A stretch of DNA of 64,000 bases from Flavobacterium omnivorum (GCF_900099915.1 NZ_FNDB01000003.1:104101-168100); one strand, 5' to 3'; positions 1 through 9,826 are shown, counted from the stretch's first letter. The notes: generated from the sequence alone by a model not told the origin. Translations and numbers: made by a program.

Positions 1-311
1 CAAAATCCAATACGATTGTTTTTGCAAAAGACGGCACACTTATTGCTTCAGGCACTGGACAAACCTCAAGAGTTGACGCCTTGCTTCAGGCTATTGAAAA
101 AGCTAAAAGTTTTGGATTTGACTTGCACGGAGCGTCGATGGCCAGCGATGCCTTTTTCCCCTTTCCAGACTGTGTGGAAATAGCGCATAAAGCTGGAATA
201 ACTGCTGTAATTCAGCCAGGAGGCTCGATAAAAGATGAATTCAGCATTAATTATTGCAACGAAAATAAAGTTGCAATGGTATTTACTGGAACTCGTCATT
301 TTAAACATTAA
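1..311 (+). CDS. purH: Bifunctional purine biosynthesis protein PurH, C-terminal end (partial)
   Basis: This is the last ~100 codons of the AICAR formyltransferase/IMP cyclohydrolase, the enzyme of the final two steps of IMP synthesis in the cytoplasm. The reading frame is open from base 3 and ends at TAA 309-311. The visible residues include the C-terminal family signature with SDAFFPFPD, then GITAVIQPGGSIKDE and the final VFTGTRHFKH, all typical of the formyltransferase domain. The start lies outside the window. It sits 53 bp upstream of mreB on the same strand, an arrangement seen in flavobacteria. Identification rests on these motifs and is firm. Confidence 0.95.
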   Translation, partial: KSNTIVFAKDGTLIASGTGQTSRVDALLQAIEKAKSFGFDLHGASMASDAFFPFPDCVEIAHKAGITAVIQPGGSIKDEFSINYCNENKVAMVFTGTRHFKH

Positions 312-317
312 TTTGTT

Positions 318-325
318 TAACTTTG
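318..325 (+). promoter_or_regulatory. Possible -7 element upstream of mreB
   Basis: TAACTTTG matches the Bacteroidetes -7 consensus TAnnTTTG and lies 40 bp before the mreB start, just after the purH stop. No good TTTG -33 element is seen at the normal distance, so this is only a candidate. Confidence 0.35.
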
Positions 326-364
326 TCCGTCACAAATTTATAACTTTTAACCCTTAAAAAACTT

Positions 365-1393
365 ATGGGATTTTTTGATTTCATGACCGAGGATATTGCG
401 ATAGACCTTGGTACCGCTAATACTTTAATCATACATAATGATAAAGTTGTAATTGACAGCCCATCTATAGTTGCTAGAGATAGAGTATCAGGCAAAATCA
501 TTGCTGTAGGTAAAGAAGCAAGTATGATGCAGGGTAAAACACATGAAAATATTAAGACGATTAGACCCTTAAAAGATGGTGTAATTGCTGATTTTGATGC
601 TTCTGAAAAAATGATAAGCTTGTTTATAAAAAGCATACCCGCTTTAAAGAAAAGAATGTTTACACCCGCATTGCGAATGGTTGTTTGTATTCCTTCTGGC
701 ATTACTGAAGTGGAGATGAGAGCCGTAAAAGAGTCTTGCGAAAGAGTTAATGGTAAAGAAGTATATTTGATCCACGAACCTATGGCAGCAGCTATTGGGA
801 TTGGGATTGATATTATGCAGCCAAAGGGAAATATGATTGTTGATATTGGTGGTGGAACAACTGAAATTGCCGTAATAGCTTTAGGTGGAATTGTTTGCGA
901 CAAATCAGTTAAAATCGCTGGTGATGTCTTTACAAATGACATTGTATATTATATGCGTACCCAACATAATCTTTTTGTAGGAGAGACTACGGCCGAAAAA
1001 ATAAAAATCCAAATTGGTGCTGCAATAGAAGATTTAGAAACTCCTCCTGAAGACATGTCGGTTCAAGGTAGAGATTTGCTTACTGGTAAACCAAAACAAG
1101 TTGAAGTTTCATATAGAGAAATTGCTAAAGCGTTAGACAAATCGATACAACGTATCGAAGATGCCGTAATGGAAACCTTATCTCAAACACCTCCAGAATT
1201 AGCTGCAGACATTTACAACACGGGTATTTACCTTGCTGGTGGAGGGTCTATGTTGCGAGGATTGGACAAAAGAATTTCTCAAAAGACAGACTTACCGGTT
1301 TACATAGCAGAAGATCCATTAAGAGCCGTTGTTAGAGGAACTGGTATGGCCCTTAAAAACATCGTGAAATTCAAAAGTATACTGATAAAATAA
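365..1393 (+). CDS. mreB: Rod shape-determining protein MreB
   Basis: Actin-like ATPase of 342 residues that forms membrane-associated filaments and guides the cell-elongation machinery. The phosphate-1 motif (DLGTANT, about residues 13-19), the phosphate-2 motif (DIGGGTTE, 160-167) and the adenosine motif (LAGGGSMLRG, near 290-300) are all intact. Length is normal for MreB. It is the first gene of a five-gene plus-strand cluster mreB-mreC-mreD-PBP2-rodA; a 100-bp gap with a stem-loop separates it from mreC, while the later genes overlap or nearly touch. The ATG at 365 gives the usual MreB N-terminus. Identification is firm. Confidence 0.97.
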   Translation: MGFFDFMTEDIAIDLGTANTLIIHNDKVVIDSPSIVARDRVSGKIIAVGKEASMMQGKTHENIKTIRPLKDGVIADFDASEKMISLFIKSIPALKKRMFTPALRMVVCIPSGITEVEMRAVKESCERVNGKEVYLIHEPMAAAIGIGIDIMQPKGNMIVDIGGGTTEIAVIALGGIVCDKSVKIAGDVFTNDIVYYMRTQHNLFVGETTAEKIKIQIGAAIEDLETPPEDMSVQGRDLLTGKPKQVEVSYREIAKALDKSIQRIEDAVMETLSQTPPELAADIYNTGIYLAGGGSMLRGLDKRISQKTDLPVYIAEDPLRAVVRGTGMALKNIVKFKSILIK

Positions 1394-1401
1394 GAAAAAC
1401 A

Positions 1402-1457
1402 AAATTCTAAATTCCACTCTATAGTTCAGAAAATTGGACTGCTGGGATTTAGAATTT
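1402..1457 (+). other. Stem-loop between mreB and mreC
   Basis: Two 15-nt arms (1402-1416 and 1443-1457) are complementary except for one position that can form a G-T pair, around a 26-nt loop. No T-run follows directly, so it is not a classic terminator. It could be an mRNA processing or stabilising hairpin that separates mreB expression from the rest of the operon; function is inferred only. Confidence 0.4.
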
Positions 1458-1493
1458 AACTTTTGATTTATTTAAAATATTTAATTTTAAACA

Positions 1494-2318
1494 ATGCAGC
1501 AAATATTTAATTTTATTTTTAAAAACAGTAACAGAATACTGTTTTTGCTGCTTTTAGGGATATCGTTATCTCTTACGATTCAATCCCATTCTTTTCATAG
1601 AAGCAAAATAATAAGTTCTGCAAACTTTTTAAGTGGTGGTGTCTATGAAAAAGTAAACAATCTAAATGAGTATTTAAATTTAAAAACTCAAAATGATGCA
1701 CTTGCACTTGAAAATGCGAAACTCAAAAGCCTCCTTTTTAATTCTGAAGATACAACTGCAGTACGAAAATTAGACAGTTTGAAAGGCGTCAAGCTAGAAG
1801 ACATAATTGTTTCTAAAGTAATCCACAACTCTTATAATGTCTATGAAAATTACCTGACGTTAAATTCAGGTGAATTGCAAGGCGTAAAAACAGACATGGG
1901 CGTTGTAAATAGCTTGGGGATTATAGGTATTATAGAAAACACTTCTCCCAAATATGCTACTGTGATCAGCATTTTGAACAAAAGAACTCAGATCAATGCT
2001 AAAATTAAAAAATCCAATCATTTTGGTTCATTGAACTGGAATGGAAAAAGTACAGGTTTTGTACAGTTGACTGATCTTCCAAGATTGGCATTGATAAAAA
2101 TTGGAGACACCATTGTTACTGGAGGGCAGTCGGTTATTTTTCCTGAAAACATTAACATTGGAACAATAGCGAAGATATACAGAGATACTCAAACTAACTT
2201 TTATACCTTGGATATTAAACTTTTTAATGACATGACCAATCTGGGCCATGTTTATATAATAAAAAGTAAAGATCGCGACGAAATTACTAATTTAGAAAAA
2301 AGAGAAAAAGATGAATAG
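1494..2318 (+). CDS. mreC: Rod shape-determining protein MreC
   Basis: 274-residue bitopic inner-membrane protein with one N-terminal membrane segment (about residues 12-30), a short coiled-coil (about 50-85) and a periplasmic beta-domain typical of MreC, with the conserved Gly-rich GVVNSLGIIGIIE region near 140. MreC bridges MreB/MreD to PBP2 and RodA in the elongasome. Length is normal for Bacteroidetes. Its stop overlaps the mreD start by 8 nt, pointing to translational coupling. The AT-rich leader has no obvious Shine-Dalgarno site, normal for this phylum. Identification by sequence pattern and by operon position is firm. Confidence 0.93.
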   Translation: MQQIFNFIFKNSNRILFLLLLGISLSLTIQSHSFHRSKIISSANFLSGGVYEKVNNLNEYLNLKTQNDALALENAKLKSLLFNSEDTTAVRKLDSLKGVKLEDIIVSKVIHNSYNVYENYLTLNSGELQGVKTDMGVVNSLGIIGIIENTSPKYATVISILNKRTQINAKIKKSNHFGSLNWNGKSTGFVQLTDLPRLALIKIGDTIVTGGQSVIFPENINIGTIAKIYRDTQTNFYTLDIKLFNDMTNLGHVYIIKSKDRDEITNLEKREKDE

Positions 2319-2817
2319 CACCTTGTTAGTCAACATTTTCCGATTTATACTGTTATTAGCCATTCAGATTATCATATTTAACAACATGAATTTTTTGGGC
2401 TATATCAGTCCATTTCCCTATATTTTATTCATCATATTGTACCCTGTAAATGGCAATAAATCTGGTTTAGTGGCGGCCAGTTTTTTACTTGGAATCATTA
2501 TGGATCTTTTTAGTAATTCAGGTGGAACACATGCAACAGCGTGTTTAGTTTTAGCTTATTTCAGACCGTCAATTTTTAAGTTTGCCTTCGGATTGAGCTA
2601 CGAATACCAAACTATAAAATTGAATGATGTTTTAACACCACAACGATTCTCTTTTATATTATTATCCGTAGTTATTCATCACTTTACCTTGTTTTTACTA
2701 GAAGCATTTCAATTGTCGTATATCCTAGACACCTTATTAACCACATTATTAAGCACTGTATTCACCATTATTATATGCATTATCATCATATACCTTATTA
2801 AGCCAAATAAAAGATGA
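2311..2817 (+). CDS. mreD: Rod shape-determining protein MreD-like
   Basis: 168-residue hydrophobic protein with about five predicted membrane segments. MreD is poorly conserved in sequence, so the call relies mainly on size, hydrophobicity and its position between mreC and the PBP2 gene. It overlaps mreC by 8 nt and its stop codon shares an ATGA with the start of PBP2, so the three genes are translated as a coupled unit. Role: inner-membrane component of the elongasome. The sequence begins with a membrane segment and the family-like LGYISPFPYILFIILYP stretch seen in flavobacterial MreD proteins. Confidence 0.85.
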   Translation: MNSTLLVNIFRFILLLAIQIIIFNNMNFLGYISPFPYILFIILYPVNGNKSGLVAASFLLGIIMDLFSNSGGTHATACLVLAYFRPSIFKFAFGLSYEYQTIKLNDVLTPQRFSFILLSVVIHHFTLFLLEAFQLSYILDTLLTTLLSTVFTIIICIIIIYLIKPNKR

Positions 2818-4766
2818 GAAAAGTCTTGTTGCCCTCTTTAATTATTCTTGCTACTTCTCTACTTGTGATGCGAATTTTTTATTTGCAGGTGGTTGACGAC
2901 ACCTTAAAGTTAAAGTCGGAAAATAATGCTATTAAAAAAAAACACGAGTACCCTGAACGAGGTTACATCTATGACCGAAAAGGAAAGTTATTAGTAGCCA
3001 ATCAGGCATCCTATGACATCATGGTAATACCTCGAGAAGTAAAAAAAATAGATACTTTAGAATTTTGCCAATTATTAAATATCACCAAAGAAACTTTTAT
3101 AAAAAACATAAAAAAGGCAACAATATATAGTCCGCGTCTTCCGTCCGTTTTTTTATCTCAATTAAACAAAAGTGAATTTGCTGCATTTCAAGAAAAAATA
3201 CGAAAATACGAAGGGTTTTATGTTCAAAAGCGTTCCCTTAGGGATTACGAAGTGGCTTTTGGAGCTAATGTATTTGGGGGTATTACTCAGGTAAATGAGA
3301 AATTAGTTCAAAAAAATCCATACTATAACAGTGGTGATTTAATAGGACGTCAGGGTGTTGAAGAAAGCTATGAAGAAATTTTGCGCGGAGTAAAAGGAGT
3401 CAAATACATTCAAAAAGACAAATACAACCGCGAAATCGGCTCCTACAAGAACGGGAAATACGATACTATTGCTGTACAAGGTGAAGACATTAATCTTACG
3501 ATAGATGCGGAACTACAAAAATATGGGGAAGAATTAATGATAAATAAAAGAGGTGGAATTGTTGCCATTGAACCAAGTACTGGAGAGATATTAGCACTTG
3601 TAACCGCTCCTTCTTATGACCCAGGAATATTAGTAGGACGACAACGATCTAAAAACTACACTGAATTATACCGCGATTCTATAGCAAAACCTTTATATGA
3701 CAGAGGATTGTTGGCGGAATACCCTCCTGGTTCACCTTTCAAAATTTTGACTGGCCTCGTTGCTCTTCAGGAAGGAGTAATTGACGAGAACACTACTGTC
3801 AGTTGTAATCATGGTTTTAGTTATGCTAGAGGTCGATTCATGCGCTGCCATTGCAGAGGTGGTGCCCTTCAATTGCACCGAGGTATTTATGAGTCCTGCA
3901 ATTCCTATTTTGCGACGGCTTACATGAAAACCATAAATAAATATGCTAAACCGGCTCAAGCGGTTGATGTATGGAGCAATCACATTCGAAGCTTTGGACT
4001 TGGACAATTTATGGGATACGATTTGCCAACAGGTAAAAGAGGTAAAATACCAGATTCTAAAACATACAAAAGAATTTATCCTAATGGTGGTTGGAGAAGT
4101 ACCACAATTATTTCAAATTCAATAGGTCAAGGAGAGGTTGTGATGACGCCAATTCAACTAGCTAATATGATGGCAGCAATAGCTAATCAAGGACACTACT
4201 ATACTCCTCATATCATCAAAAGAATCGAAGGGCATACAATTGATAAAAAATTTACAACCAAACATGTAACAACGATTGACAAAAAACATTTCAAACCAAT
4301 TATAAGTGGCCTTTTTGATGTTTATAATATGGGTACCGCAAGCGCTCTTAAAGTAGAGGGAATTGACATTTGCGGTAAAACAGGAACTGCTGAAAACTTC
4401 GCAAAAATAGGAGGTCAAAGAGTTCAATTAAAGGATCATTCTATATTTGTGGCCTTTGCACCAAAGGACAATCCAAAAATCGCGATTGCCATTATGGTTG
4501 AAAATGGAGGTTTTGGATCTACAATCGCTGGACCAATTGCCAGCTTGATGATTGAAAAGTACTTACGTCAAAAGATTACAAGACTTGATTTAGAAAAAAG
4601 AATTCTTGCAACTAGTTTGCAAAGTCAATATGCTAAATTAGGTGGACTTTCAGAGGCAGTCAAATTACAATTAAGAATTAGTGATTCTCTTCTAAAAAAG
4701 AAAACAATGATTCCAACTGCCAAAGTAAAAATAGATTCTACAAAAGAGAAAAAACAAGCTATTTAA
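2814..4766 (+). CDS. mrdA: Penicillin-binding protein 2 (elongation transpeptidase)
   Basis: 650-residue class B PBP that cross-links peptidoglycan during cell elongation. One N-terminal membrane anchor (about residues 5-23) is followed by the pedestal/dimerisation domain, with the RGYIYDRKG signature near residue 50, and the transpeptidase domain. Catalytic motifs: SxxK as S307-PFK, SxN within ESCNSYF near 363, and KTGT near 522. The C-terminal ~60 residues are Lys-rich and of unclear function. ATG overlaps the mreD stop (ATGA). RodA follows after 5 bp, fitting the obligate PBP2-RodA synthase pair. Confidence 0.95.
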   Translation: MRKVLLPSLIILATSLLVMRIFYLQVVDDTLKLKSENNAIKKKHEYPERGYIYDRKGKLLVANQASYDIMVIPREVKKIDTLEFCQLLNITKETFIKNIKKATIYSPRLPSVFLSQLNKSEFAAFQEKIRKYEGFYVQKRSLRDYEVAFGANVFGGITQVNEKLVQKNPYYNSGDLIGRQGVEESYEEILRGVKGVKYIQKDKYNREIGSYKNGKYDTIAVQGEDINLTIDAELQKYGEELMINKRGGIVAIEPSTGEILALVTAPSYDPGILVGRQRSKNYTELYRDSIAKPLYDRGLLAEYPPGSPFKILTGLVALQEGVIDENTTVSCNHGFSYARGRFMRCHCRGGALQLHRGIYESCNSYFATAYMKTINKYAKPAQAVDVWSNHIRSFGLGQFMGYDLPTGKRGKIPDSKTYKRIYPNGGWRSTTIISNSIGQGEVVMTPIQLANMMAAIANQGHYYTPHIIKRIEGHTIDKKFTTKHVTTIDKKHFKPIISGLFDVYNMGTASALKVEGIDICGKTGTAENFAKIGGQRVQLKDHSIFVAFAPKDNPKIAIAIMVENGGFGSTIAGPIASLMIEKYLRQKITRLDLEKRILATSLQSQYAKLGGLSEAVKLQLRISDSLLKKKTMIPTAKVKIDSTKEKKQAI

Positions 4767-4771
4767 TCCGA

Positions 4772-6007
4772 ATGAAAAACCAAAGTGTAACAAATAATAT
4801 TGACTGGATAAGCATAATCATTTATGCGTCATTGGTTATTTTAGGTTGGCTAAACATCTATTCGTCTTCCCTTTCATCTATGGAAGATACTTATGAAAAA
4901 CAATTGATTTTCATCGTACTAACCATTCCTTTAATTTTTGTTGTACTATCGGTTGACGGAAAATTCTATGAGAAATACGCCAGTATAATTTTCGGAATTT
5001 CTTTATTAACATTAGCGGGCTTATTTTTATTTGGTAAAACTATCGCAGGACAGCGCTGTTGGTATGCCATAGGGAGTTTCACAATACAGCCTTCTGAATT
5101 TGCAAAAGCAGCAACAGCATTAGCTTTGGCAAAATATCTAAGCGATACTCAAATCAATCTAAAAGATGTTGCTCGACAATGGCAGGCTCTCGCAATCATA
5201 ATATTACCGGTTTTGCTCATTTTACCACAACCCGATCCTGGGAGTGCATTAATCTATAGTATATTTATCATTGTTTTATACCGTGAAGGACTTCCATCAT
5301 GGTATGTTTGGACTGGCTTTGTAACTGTTTTTTTATTTGTATTAACGCTTGTTCTAGAGCCTCAATATGTCATTCTAATTGGATTAGCGGTTATAATTAT
5401 TGTCCACTTTAAATCTCGATTAGCAGACAGAAATATCGTTTTAAGCAGTATTCTTTTCGTGCTGATTTCAGGATTCGTTTTCTCCGTGGACTATGTCTTC
5501 GATAATGTGTTTAAACAGCATCATAGGGATCGCTTCAATATCCTTTTAGGCAAAACTGTGGACATGAAAGGTATTGGATACAATACCAATCAATCAGAAA
5601 TTGCGATAGGCTCTGGCGGTTGGTTTGGAAAAGGATTCCTAGAAGGAACGCAAACTAAAGGAGGATTTGTACCAGAACAGCATACCGATTATATTTTTAC
5701 AACGGTAGGCGAAGAATGGGGCTTTGTTGGCTCTTTAACTGTTATAGCTCTTTTCGCAGGTTTATTACTTAGAATAATCTATTTGGCTGAAAGGCAAAAA
5801 ACAAAATTCAGTAGGGTATATGGATATTGTGTAGCAGGAATTTTATTTATGCACTTTTTTGTAAATATTGCCATGGTTGTGGGTATTTTTCCAACCATTG
5901 GAGTTCCGTTACCTTTCTTTTCATACGGAGGTTCCGGTTTATGGGGGTTTACCATATTACTATTTATATTCATAAAAATGGATGCGAATAAAGTGAACGA
6001 ATGGTAG
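4772..6007 (+). CDS. rodA: RodA, SEDS-family peptidoglycan glycosyltransferase
   Basis: 411-residue polytopic membrane protein of the SEDS family, the glycan polymerase partner of PBP2. About ten hydrophobic segments are visible. Family motifs include GQRCWYAIGSFTIQPSEFAK (near residue 95-115), PDPGSALIY (near 155), the long periplasmic loop with QHHRDRFNILLGK, and the C-terminal GIFPTIGVPLPFFSYGGSG. Last gene of the mre operon; a strong hairpin lies 320 bp downstream. Length is normal. Identification is firm. Confidence 0.96.
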   Translation: MKNQSVTNNIDWISIIIYASLVILGWLNIYSSSLSSMEDTYEKQLIFIVLTIPLIFVVLSVDGKFYEKYASIIFGISLLTLAGLFLFGKTIAGQRCWYAIGSFTIQPSEFAKAATALALAKYLSDTQINLKDVARQWQALAIIILPVLLILPQPDPGSALIYSIFIIVLYREGLPSWYVWTGFVTVFLFVLTLVLEPQYVILIGLAVIIIVHFKSRLADRNIVLSSILFVLISGFVFSVDYVFDNVFKQHHRDRFNILLGKTVDMKGIGYNTNQSEIAIGSGGWFGKGFLEGTQTKGGFVPEQHTDYIFTTVGEEWGFVGSLTVIALFAGLLLRIIYLAERQKTKFSRVYGYCVAGILFMHFFVNIAMVVGIFPTIGVPLPFFSYGGSGLWGFTILLFIFIKMDANKVNEW

Positions 6008-6396
6008 CTTAATAACTTCTACTCCTGCGCTTTCCATTATAAAACACATAAAATAGAGTCGTAGACCATCTCCATTTAGAGGTAGACAAACCCTATTAAA
6101 ACCAGTTGATGTCTCCTAAATCACTGCTAACTATAATAAGCAATCCGTTAAGTCCAAAAGTGAGTTGAAAGAAATTACAATCTTACTGTAGACTAAATTG
6201 AGCCCGCTATATTTCTAAAACAATAAGACTTGAACACAATTACAATCTTTAAATTCAGGCCTAAAAGACACTAGTAAACTACTATCAGCATCCAAATAAG
6301 CACTGACACCAGGCTACTAAAATAAAAATGCCCTAGAAATTCAATAGAATTTCTAGGGCATTTACAAATCGTATCGTTACTAAAAAACGACAAATA
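6008..6396. other. Intergenic region between convergent rodA and prc
   Basis: 389 bp with no credible ORF or RNA gene. The only clear structure is the perfect hairpin at 6326-6363. The sequence before it (6010-6320) has no repeat or motif that I can assign. Confidence 0.6.
6326..6363. terminator. Bidirectional intrinsic terminator (rodA / prc)
   Basis: Perfect 17-bp stem (6326-6342 and 6347-6363) with a 4-nt AATA loop and A/T flanks at both ends. It lies between two convergent genes, 33 bp past the prc stop, and can act in both directions. Confidence 0.85.
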
Positions 6397-8574
6397 CTAT
6401 GACTTTGCTAATTTATCTTTTTTTAATTTTACAGGTAAGCTGTTTTTAGATACTGCTTTTGTTTGCAAATCATCTAAAACGTTAAGCGCTTCTTCTACAT
6501 AAATATCTTTAGATAATGCTTCATGCCATCTTTCTCTTTTCTCTTTTAACGTAACATCTTTATTCATAGCATCCGTTTCATATGGTAGCGATGTAAATGT
6601 CAGCGCATTTTTATAATCTACAATTGGTTTGTATTTTTTTGCTTTCTCTTCAATTTCAGATTGAGCAATTTTAAATTTATCAATGTTCAAACTGTAGACA
6701 TTCTCTTCACTTCTACTGTCAATCCATTTCGCATTTTCCTCAATCAATTGAAATTGTGAATTGGCACTAATTCTACTTTTACTATTCGCAATCGCCTTAT
6801 TAAAGTTTCCATTTTTATCCCAAACAGAATATTCTGCTTGATCAATTTTATCCCAAGGCATTGCATTATCGACATCACGTTCACCCATCTTTAGATAAGC
6901 ATATCGATCCGGCATAACAACATCACTGCGTACACCTTCTAATTGAGTTGAGCCACCGTTTATTCTATAGAATTTTTGAGTCGTCGTTTTGATAGCACCT
7001 AAATCTCCAACAGAACTACTACGAACAAATTGGTTTAGATCAATCACATTTTGAACCGTCCCTTTTCCGTAGGTTTGTTTGCTTCCAATAATAATTCCTC
7101 TTTTATAATCTTGTATGGCTGCGGCCAAAATCTCGGAAGCAGAAGCAGAAAAACTATTCACCATGATCACTAATGGGCCGTCCCATTCTATTTTTTTGTC
7201 TCTATCGTACAAAACCTCTTTTTTTCTACCAGCAGATTTGATCTGAACAATTGGTCCCTGTTCGATAAACAATCCTGCAATATCAACAACAGTTGACAAA
7301 GATCCACCACCATCATCCCGCACATCTAACACGATTCCGTTTACACCTGCTTTTTTTAATCGATCGACTTCAATGGCGATGTCTTTTCCTGCATCTCTTC
7401 CATCTGTGTTTTCAAAATCAATGTAAAATTTAGGTAAATAGATTACACCATATTTCAATCCGTTTTTGTTTACAATACTGGATTTGGCGTACGTTTCTTC
7501 AATTTCAACAATGTCTCTGACTATTGAAATAATTTTGATGGTTCCATCTACTTTTTTAACGGTAAGACGCACTTCTGAACCTTTTGGTCCTTTTATCTTC
7601 TTCACCACATCATCCAAACGCATCCCAACAACATCTACAGCTTCGCCACTTCCTTGGGCCACTTTCATGATTAAATCACCGGCTTCCAACTGCTTTCCTC
7701 TCCATGCTGGACCACCAGAAATTAGCTCTGAAATCTCAGTCAAATCATTCTTCTTTTGAAGACGAGCCCCTATTCCTTCTAATTTCCCACTTATACTTAC
7801 ATCAAAACGCTCTTTCTCTTCAGCTGCAAAGTAGTTTGTATGCGGATCAAAACGTGCTGTAATTGAATTGATATAAACTGAAAACCAGTCATTTCTATCC
7901 AAATCTTTTATAAATCCAAAATACTCATCAAGCGATTTAGCTGAACTTTCTCTGGTTTCTTTCTCTAAAACATCAAAGGATTTTATACTGTATTTTGAGT
8001 CGTTTTTCTTCTTATCTTCCTCTAATTTTTGTTTATCAATAAGAGATGAAAGTGTAGACAATTTAATTTGCTTTCTCCATTTATCATTGAGTTCTGTTGT
8101 GTTTTTAGGATAAGGCGCTTTCTCATAATCAATATTAAAACTTTCATCAATACTGTAGTCAAAAGGTTTACTTAAAACGTCTTTATAAATCGTTGTACTT
8201 TCCTTCATTCTTTTCATTAAACGATCATAGGTAAGATTGAAGAAACTCAAATCTTTACTCAATAACTGATCGTCTAATTGCAGCTCGAATTTTGAAAATT
8301 CATCAATATCCGATTGTAAAAAAAATCTTTTGGATGGATCCAAAGCTTCAATATAATCCTTGTAAATGCCTTTCGAAAAAGTATCATCTATTGTGGCTGG
8401 GCTATAATGTCCTTTTTCAATAACAAAAGTTAATAATTCCAAAAGGAGTTTGTCTTTTTCCGGATCATTTGCTTTTGGCGCATTGATTTTAAAAGCAAAC
8501 AAAGTCACAGAAATAAATACGACAACGAGGATAATTTTATAATTTCTTTTCATAAAGTTAAGAATAGTATTCAT
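6397..8574 (-). CDS. prc: Tail-specific (C-terminal processing) protease, Prc/Tsp family S41
   Basis: 725-residue envelope serine protease that degrades or trims periplasmic proteins from their C-termini. An N-terminal membrane/signal segment (about 12-30) is followed by a helical N-domain, a PDZ domain (about 255-350, with GIGARLQ), the S41 catalytic domain and a C-terminal DUF3340-like region. The catalytic serine lies in SASASEI (near residue 478) and the lysine in QTYGKGTVQ (near 504). Slightly longer than E. coli Prc (682 residues), as is usual in this phylum. Divergent from surE with a 207-bp shared upstream region. Confidence 0.95.
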   Translation of the reverse strand: MNTILNFMKRNYKIILVVVFISVTLFAFKINAPKANDPEKDKLLLELLTFVIEKGHYSPATIDDTFSKGIYKDYIEALDPSKRFFLQSDIDEFSKFELQLDDQLLSKDLSFFNLTYDRLMKRMKESTTIYKDVLSKPFDYSIDESFNIDYEKAPYPKNTTELNDKWRKQIKLSTLSSLIDKQKLEEDKKKNDSKYSIKSFDVLEKETRESSAKSLDEYFGFIKDLDRNDWFSVYINSITARFDPHTNYFAAEEKERFDVSISGKLEGIGARLQKKNDLTEISELISGGPAWRGKQLEAGDLIMKVAQGSGEAVDVVGMRLDDVVKKIKGPKGSEVRLTVKKVDGTIKIISIVRDIVEIEETYAKSSIVNKNGLKYGVIYLPKFYIDFENTDGRDAGKDIAIEVDRLKKAGVNGIVLDVRDDGGGSLSTVVDIAGLFIEQGPIVQIKSAGRKKEVLYDRDKKIEWDGPLVIMVNSFSASASEILAAAIQDYKRGIIIGSKQTYGKGTVQNVIDLNQFVRSSSVGDLGAIKTTTQKFYRINGGSTQLEGVRSDVVMPDRYAYLKMGERDVDNAMPWDKIDQAEYSVWDKNGNFNKAIANSKSRISANSQFQLIEENAKWIDSRSEENVYSLNIDKFKIAQSEIEEKAKKYKPIVDYKNALTFTSLPYETDAMNKDVTLKEKRERWHEALSKDIYVEEALNVLDDLQTKAVSKNSLPVKLKKDKLAKS

Positions 8575-8781
8575 GAATTTTTATTCTAATATAAGGTAAA
8601 AACTATGCCAACAGTAGCAGAACTCCCCTAATTTTTTGTTAAAGATATAAAATAGTTTTTTTTTATTAAGCTAAATGATTCAAGATAACAAATTTTTATC
8701 TTTTGTTTACTTAATCCCATTCTGTGTCATTACATTTGCCATCAATATCATAAAAATCAATCTTTTTTTGCCAAAATACTA

Positions 8782-9561
8782 ATGAAAAAATCTAGACCTT
8801 TAATTTTAATAACGAATGACGATGGTGTATCAGCGCCAGGACTCAGAGCATTAATTTCTGTGATGGCTGAATTAGGAGAAATCGTTGTGGTTGCGCCAGA
8901 TACACCACAAAGCGCAATGGGTCACGCCATTACCATTAACAGCACATTATATTTGAATAAATTATCTAAAGACAGCGATCCTTTCTTAGAATATAGTTGC
9001 TCCGGAACTCCTGTTGATTGTGTAAAACTCGCTGTTAACGAAATTTTAAAACGAAAACCCGATTTATGTGTTTCGGGCGTAAATCATGGTTCAAACTCTT
9101 CCATAAACGTGATTTATTCCGGAACGATGAGCGCCGCAGTTGAAGCAGGAATAGAAGGAATTCCCGCTATTGGCTTCTCGTTATTGGATTACGATTGGAA
9201 TGCGGATTTCGACACCATAAAATCTTTTATACGCAAAATATCAGCAGAAGTTCTTGAAAACGGACTTCCGGAAGGCGTAGTTTTAAATGTTAATTTTCCA
9301 AAATTAAAAGAAGAAGACATCAAAGGGATTCGGATTTGTCGTCAAGCGAAAGCAATCTGGGTAGAGAAATTTGACAAAAGAAAAACACCGCAAGGAAGAG
9401 ACTATTACTGGCTTGCCGGGGAATTTGTAAACCAAGACAAAGGAGAAGATACAGATGAATGGGCTTTAGAAAACGGTTTTGTATCTGTAGTTCCAGTGCA
9501 ATTTGACTTGACTGCGCATCACGCAATTCAGCAACTTAACACTTGGAAATGGAATGAATAA
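8782..9561 (+). CDS. surE: 5'/3'-nucleotidase SurE
   Basis: 259-residue metal-dependent survival protein SurE, which dephosphorylates nucleoside monophosphates in the cytoplasm. The family signature LITNDDGVSAPGL is at residues 9-21, GHAITI at about 47-52 and CSGTPVDCVKLA near 74-85, followed by SGVNHGSN with metal/substrate ligands. Length matches the family. The stop overlaps the next small gene by 8 nt, so they are probably co-expressed. The gene is divergent from prc. Confidence 0.96.
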   Translation: MKKSRPLILITNDDGVSAPGLRALISVMAELGEIVVVAPDTPQSAMGHAITINSTLYLNKLSKDSDPFLEYSCSGTPVDCVKLAVNEILKRKPDLCVSGVNHGSNSSINVIYSGTMSAAVEAGIEGIPAIGFSLLDYDWNADFDTIKSFIRKISAEVLENGLPEGVVLNVNFPKLKEEDIKGIRICRQAKAIWVEKFDKRKTPQGRDYYWLAGEFVNQDKGEDTDEWALENGFVSVVPVQFDLTAHHAIQQLNTWKWNE

Positions 9562-9826
9562 AAAAAACCTATTGCTCGGATTTTTAATCGGGATTGCAAC
9601 AACTTTGCTTGGATCGTACCTTTTTATAAGCTTTTTTTCGGAGTTCAAATTTATCGCCGGAATTCAAATCATGAAATTTCAAGGTAATTTAGGGAAACTA
9701 ATCACATTGGGATCGATTCTAACGCTGATAGCATTTGCAATTTTACTCAAAATGAATAAAGAAATAATGGCTCGCGGTGTAGTTTTGGCAGTCATTGCCT
9801 TGGCTATACTTACTTTATTTATTTAA
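9554..9826 (+). CDS. Small two-to-three-helix membrane protein, unknown function
   Basis: 90-residue hydrophobic protein with about three membrane helices (residues 5-28, 46-65 and 70-90) and few charged residues. No catalytic motif is visible. Its start overlaps the surE stop by 8 nt and lpxB follows 82 bp later, so it is carried in a surE-(small gene)-lpxB arrangement. I do not recognise a named family; flavobacterial genomes carry similar small membrane proteins at this site. The hydrophobic pattern and overlap support it as a real gene. Confidence 0.75.
   Translation: MNKKNLLLGFLIGIATTLLGSYLFISFFSEFKFIAGIQIMKFQGNLGKLITLGSILTLIAFAILLKMNKEIMARGVVLAVIALAILTLFI

Noticed and set aside
301..942. 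Long minus-strand ORF opposite mreB
   Set aside because: It is antisense to the firmly identified mreB, is low-complexity and hydrophobic-mirrored, and has no start context or family cue.
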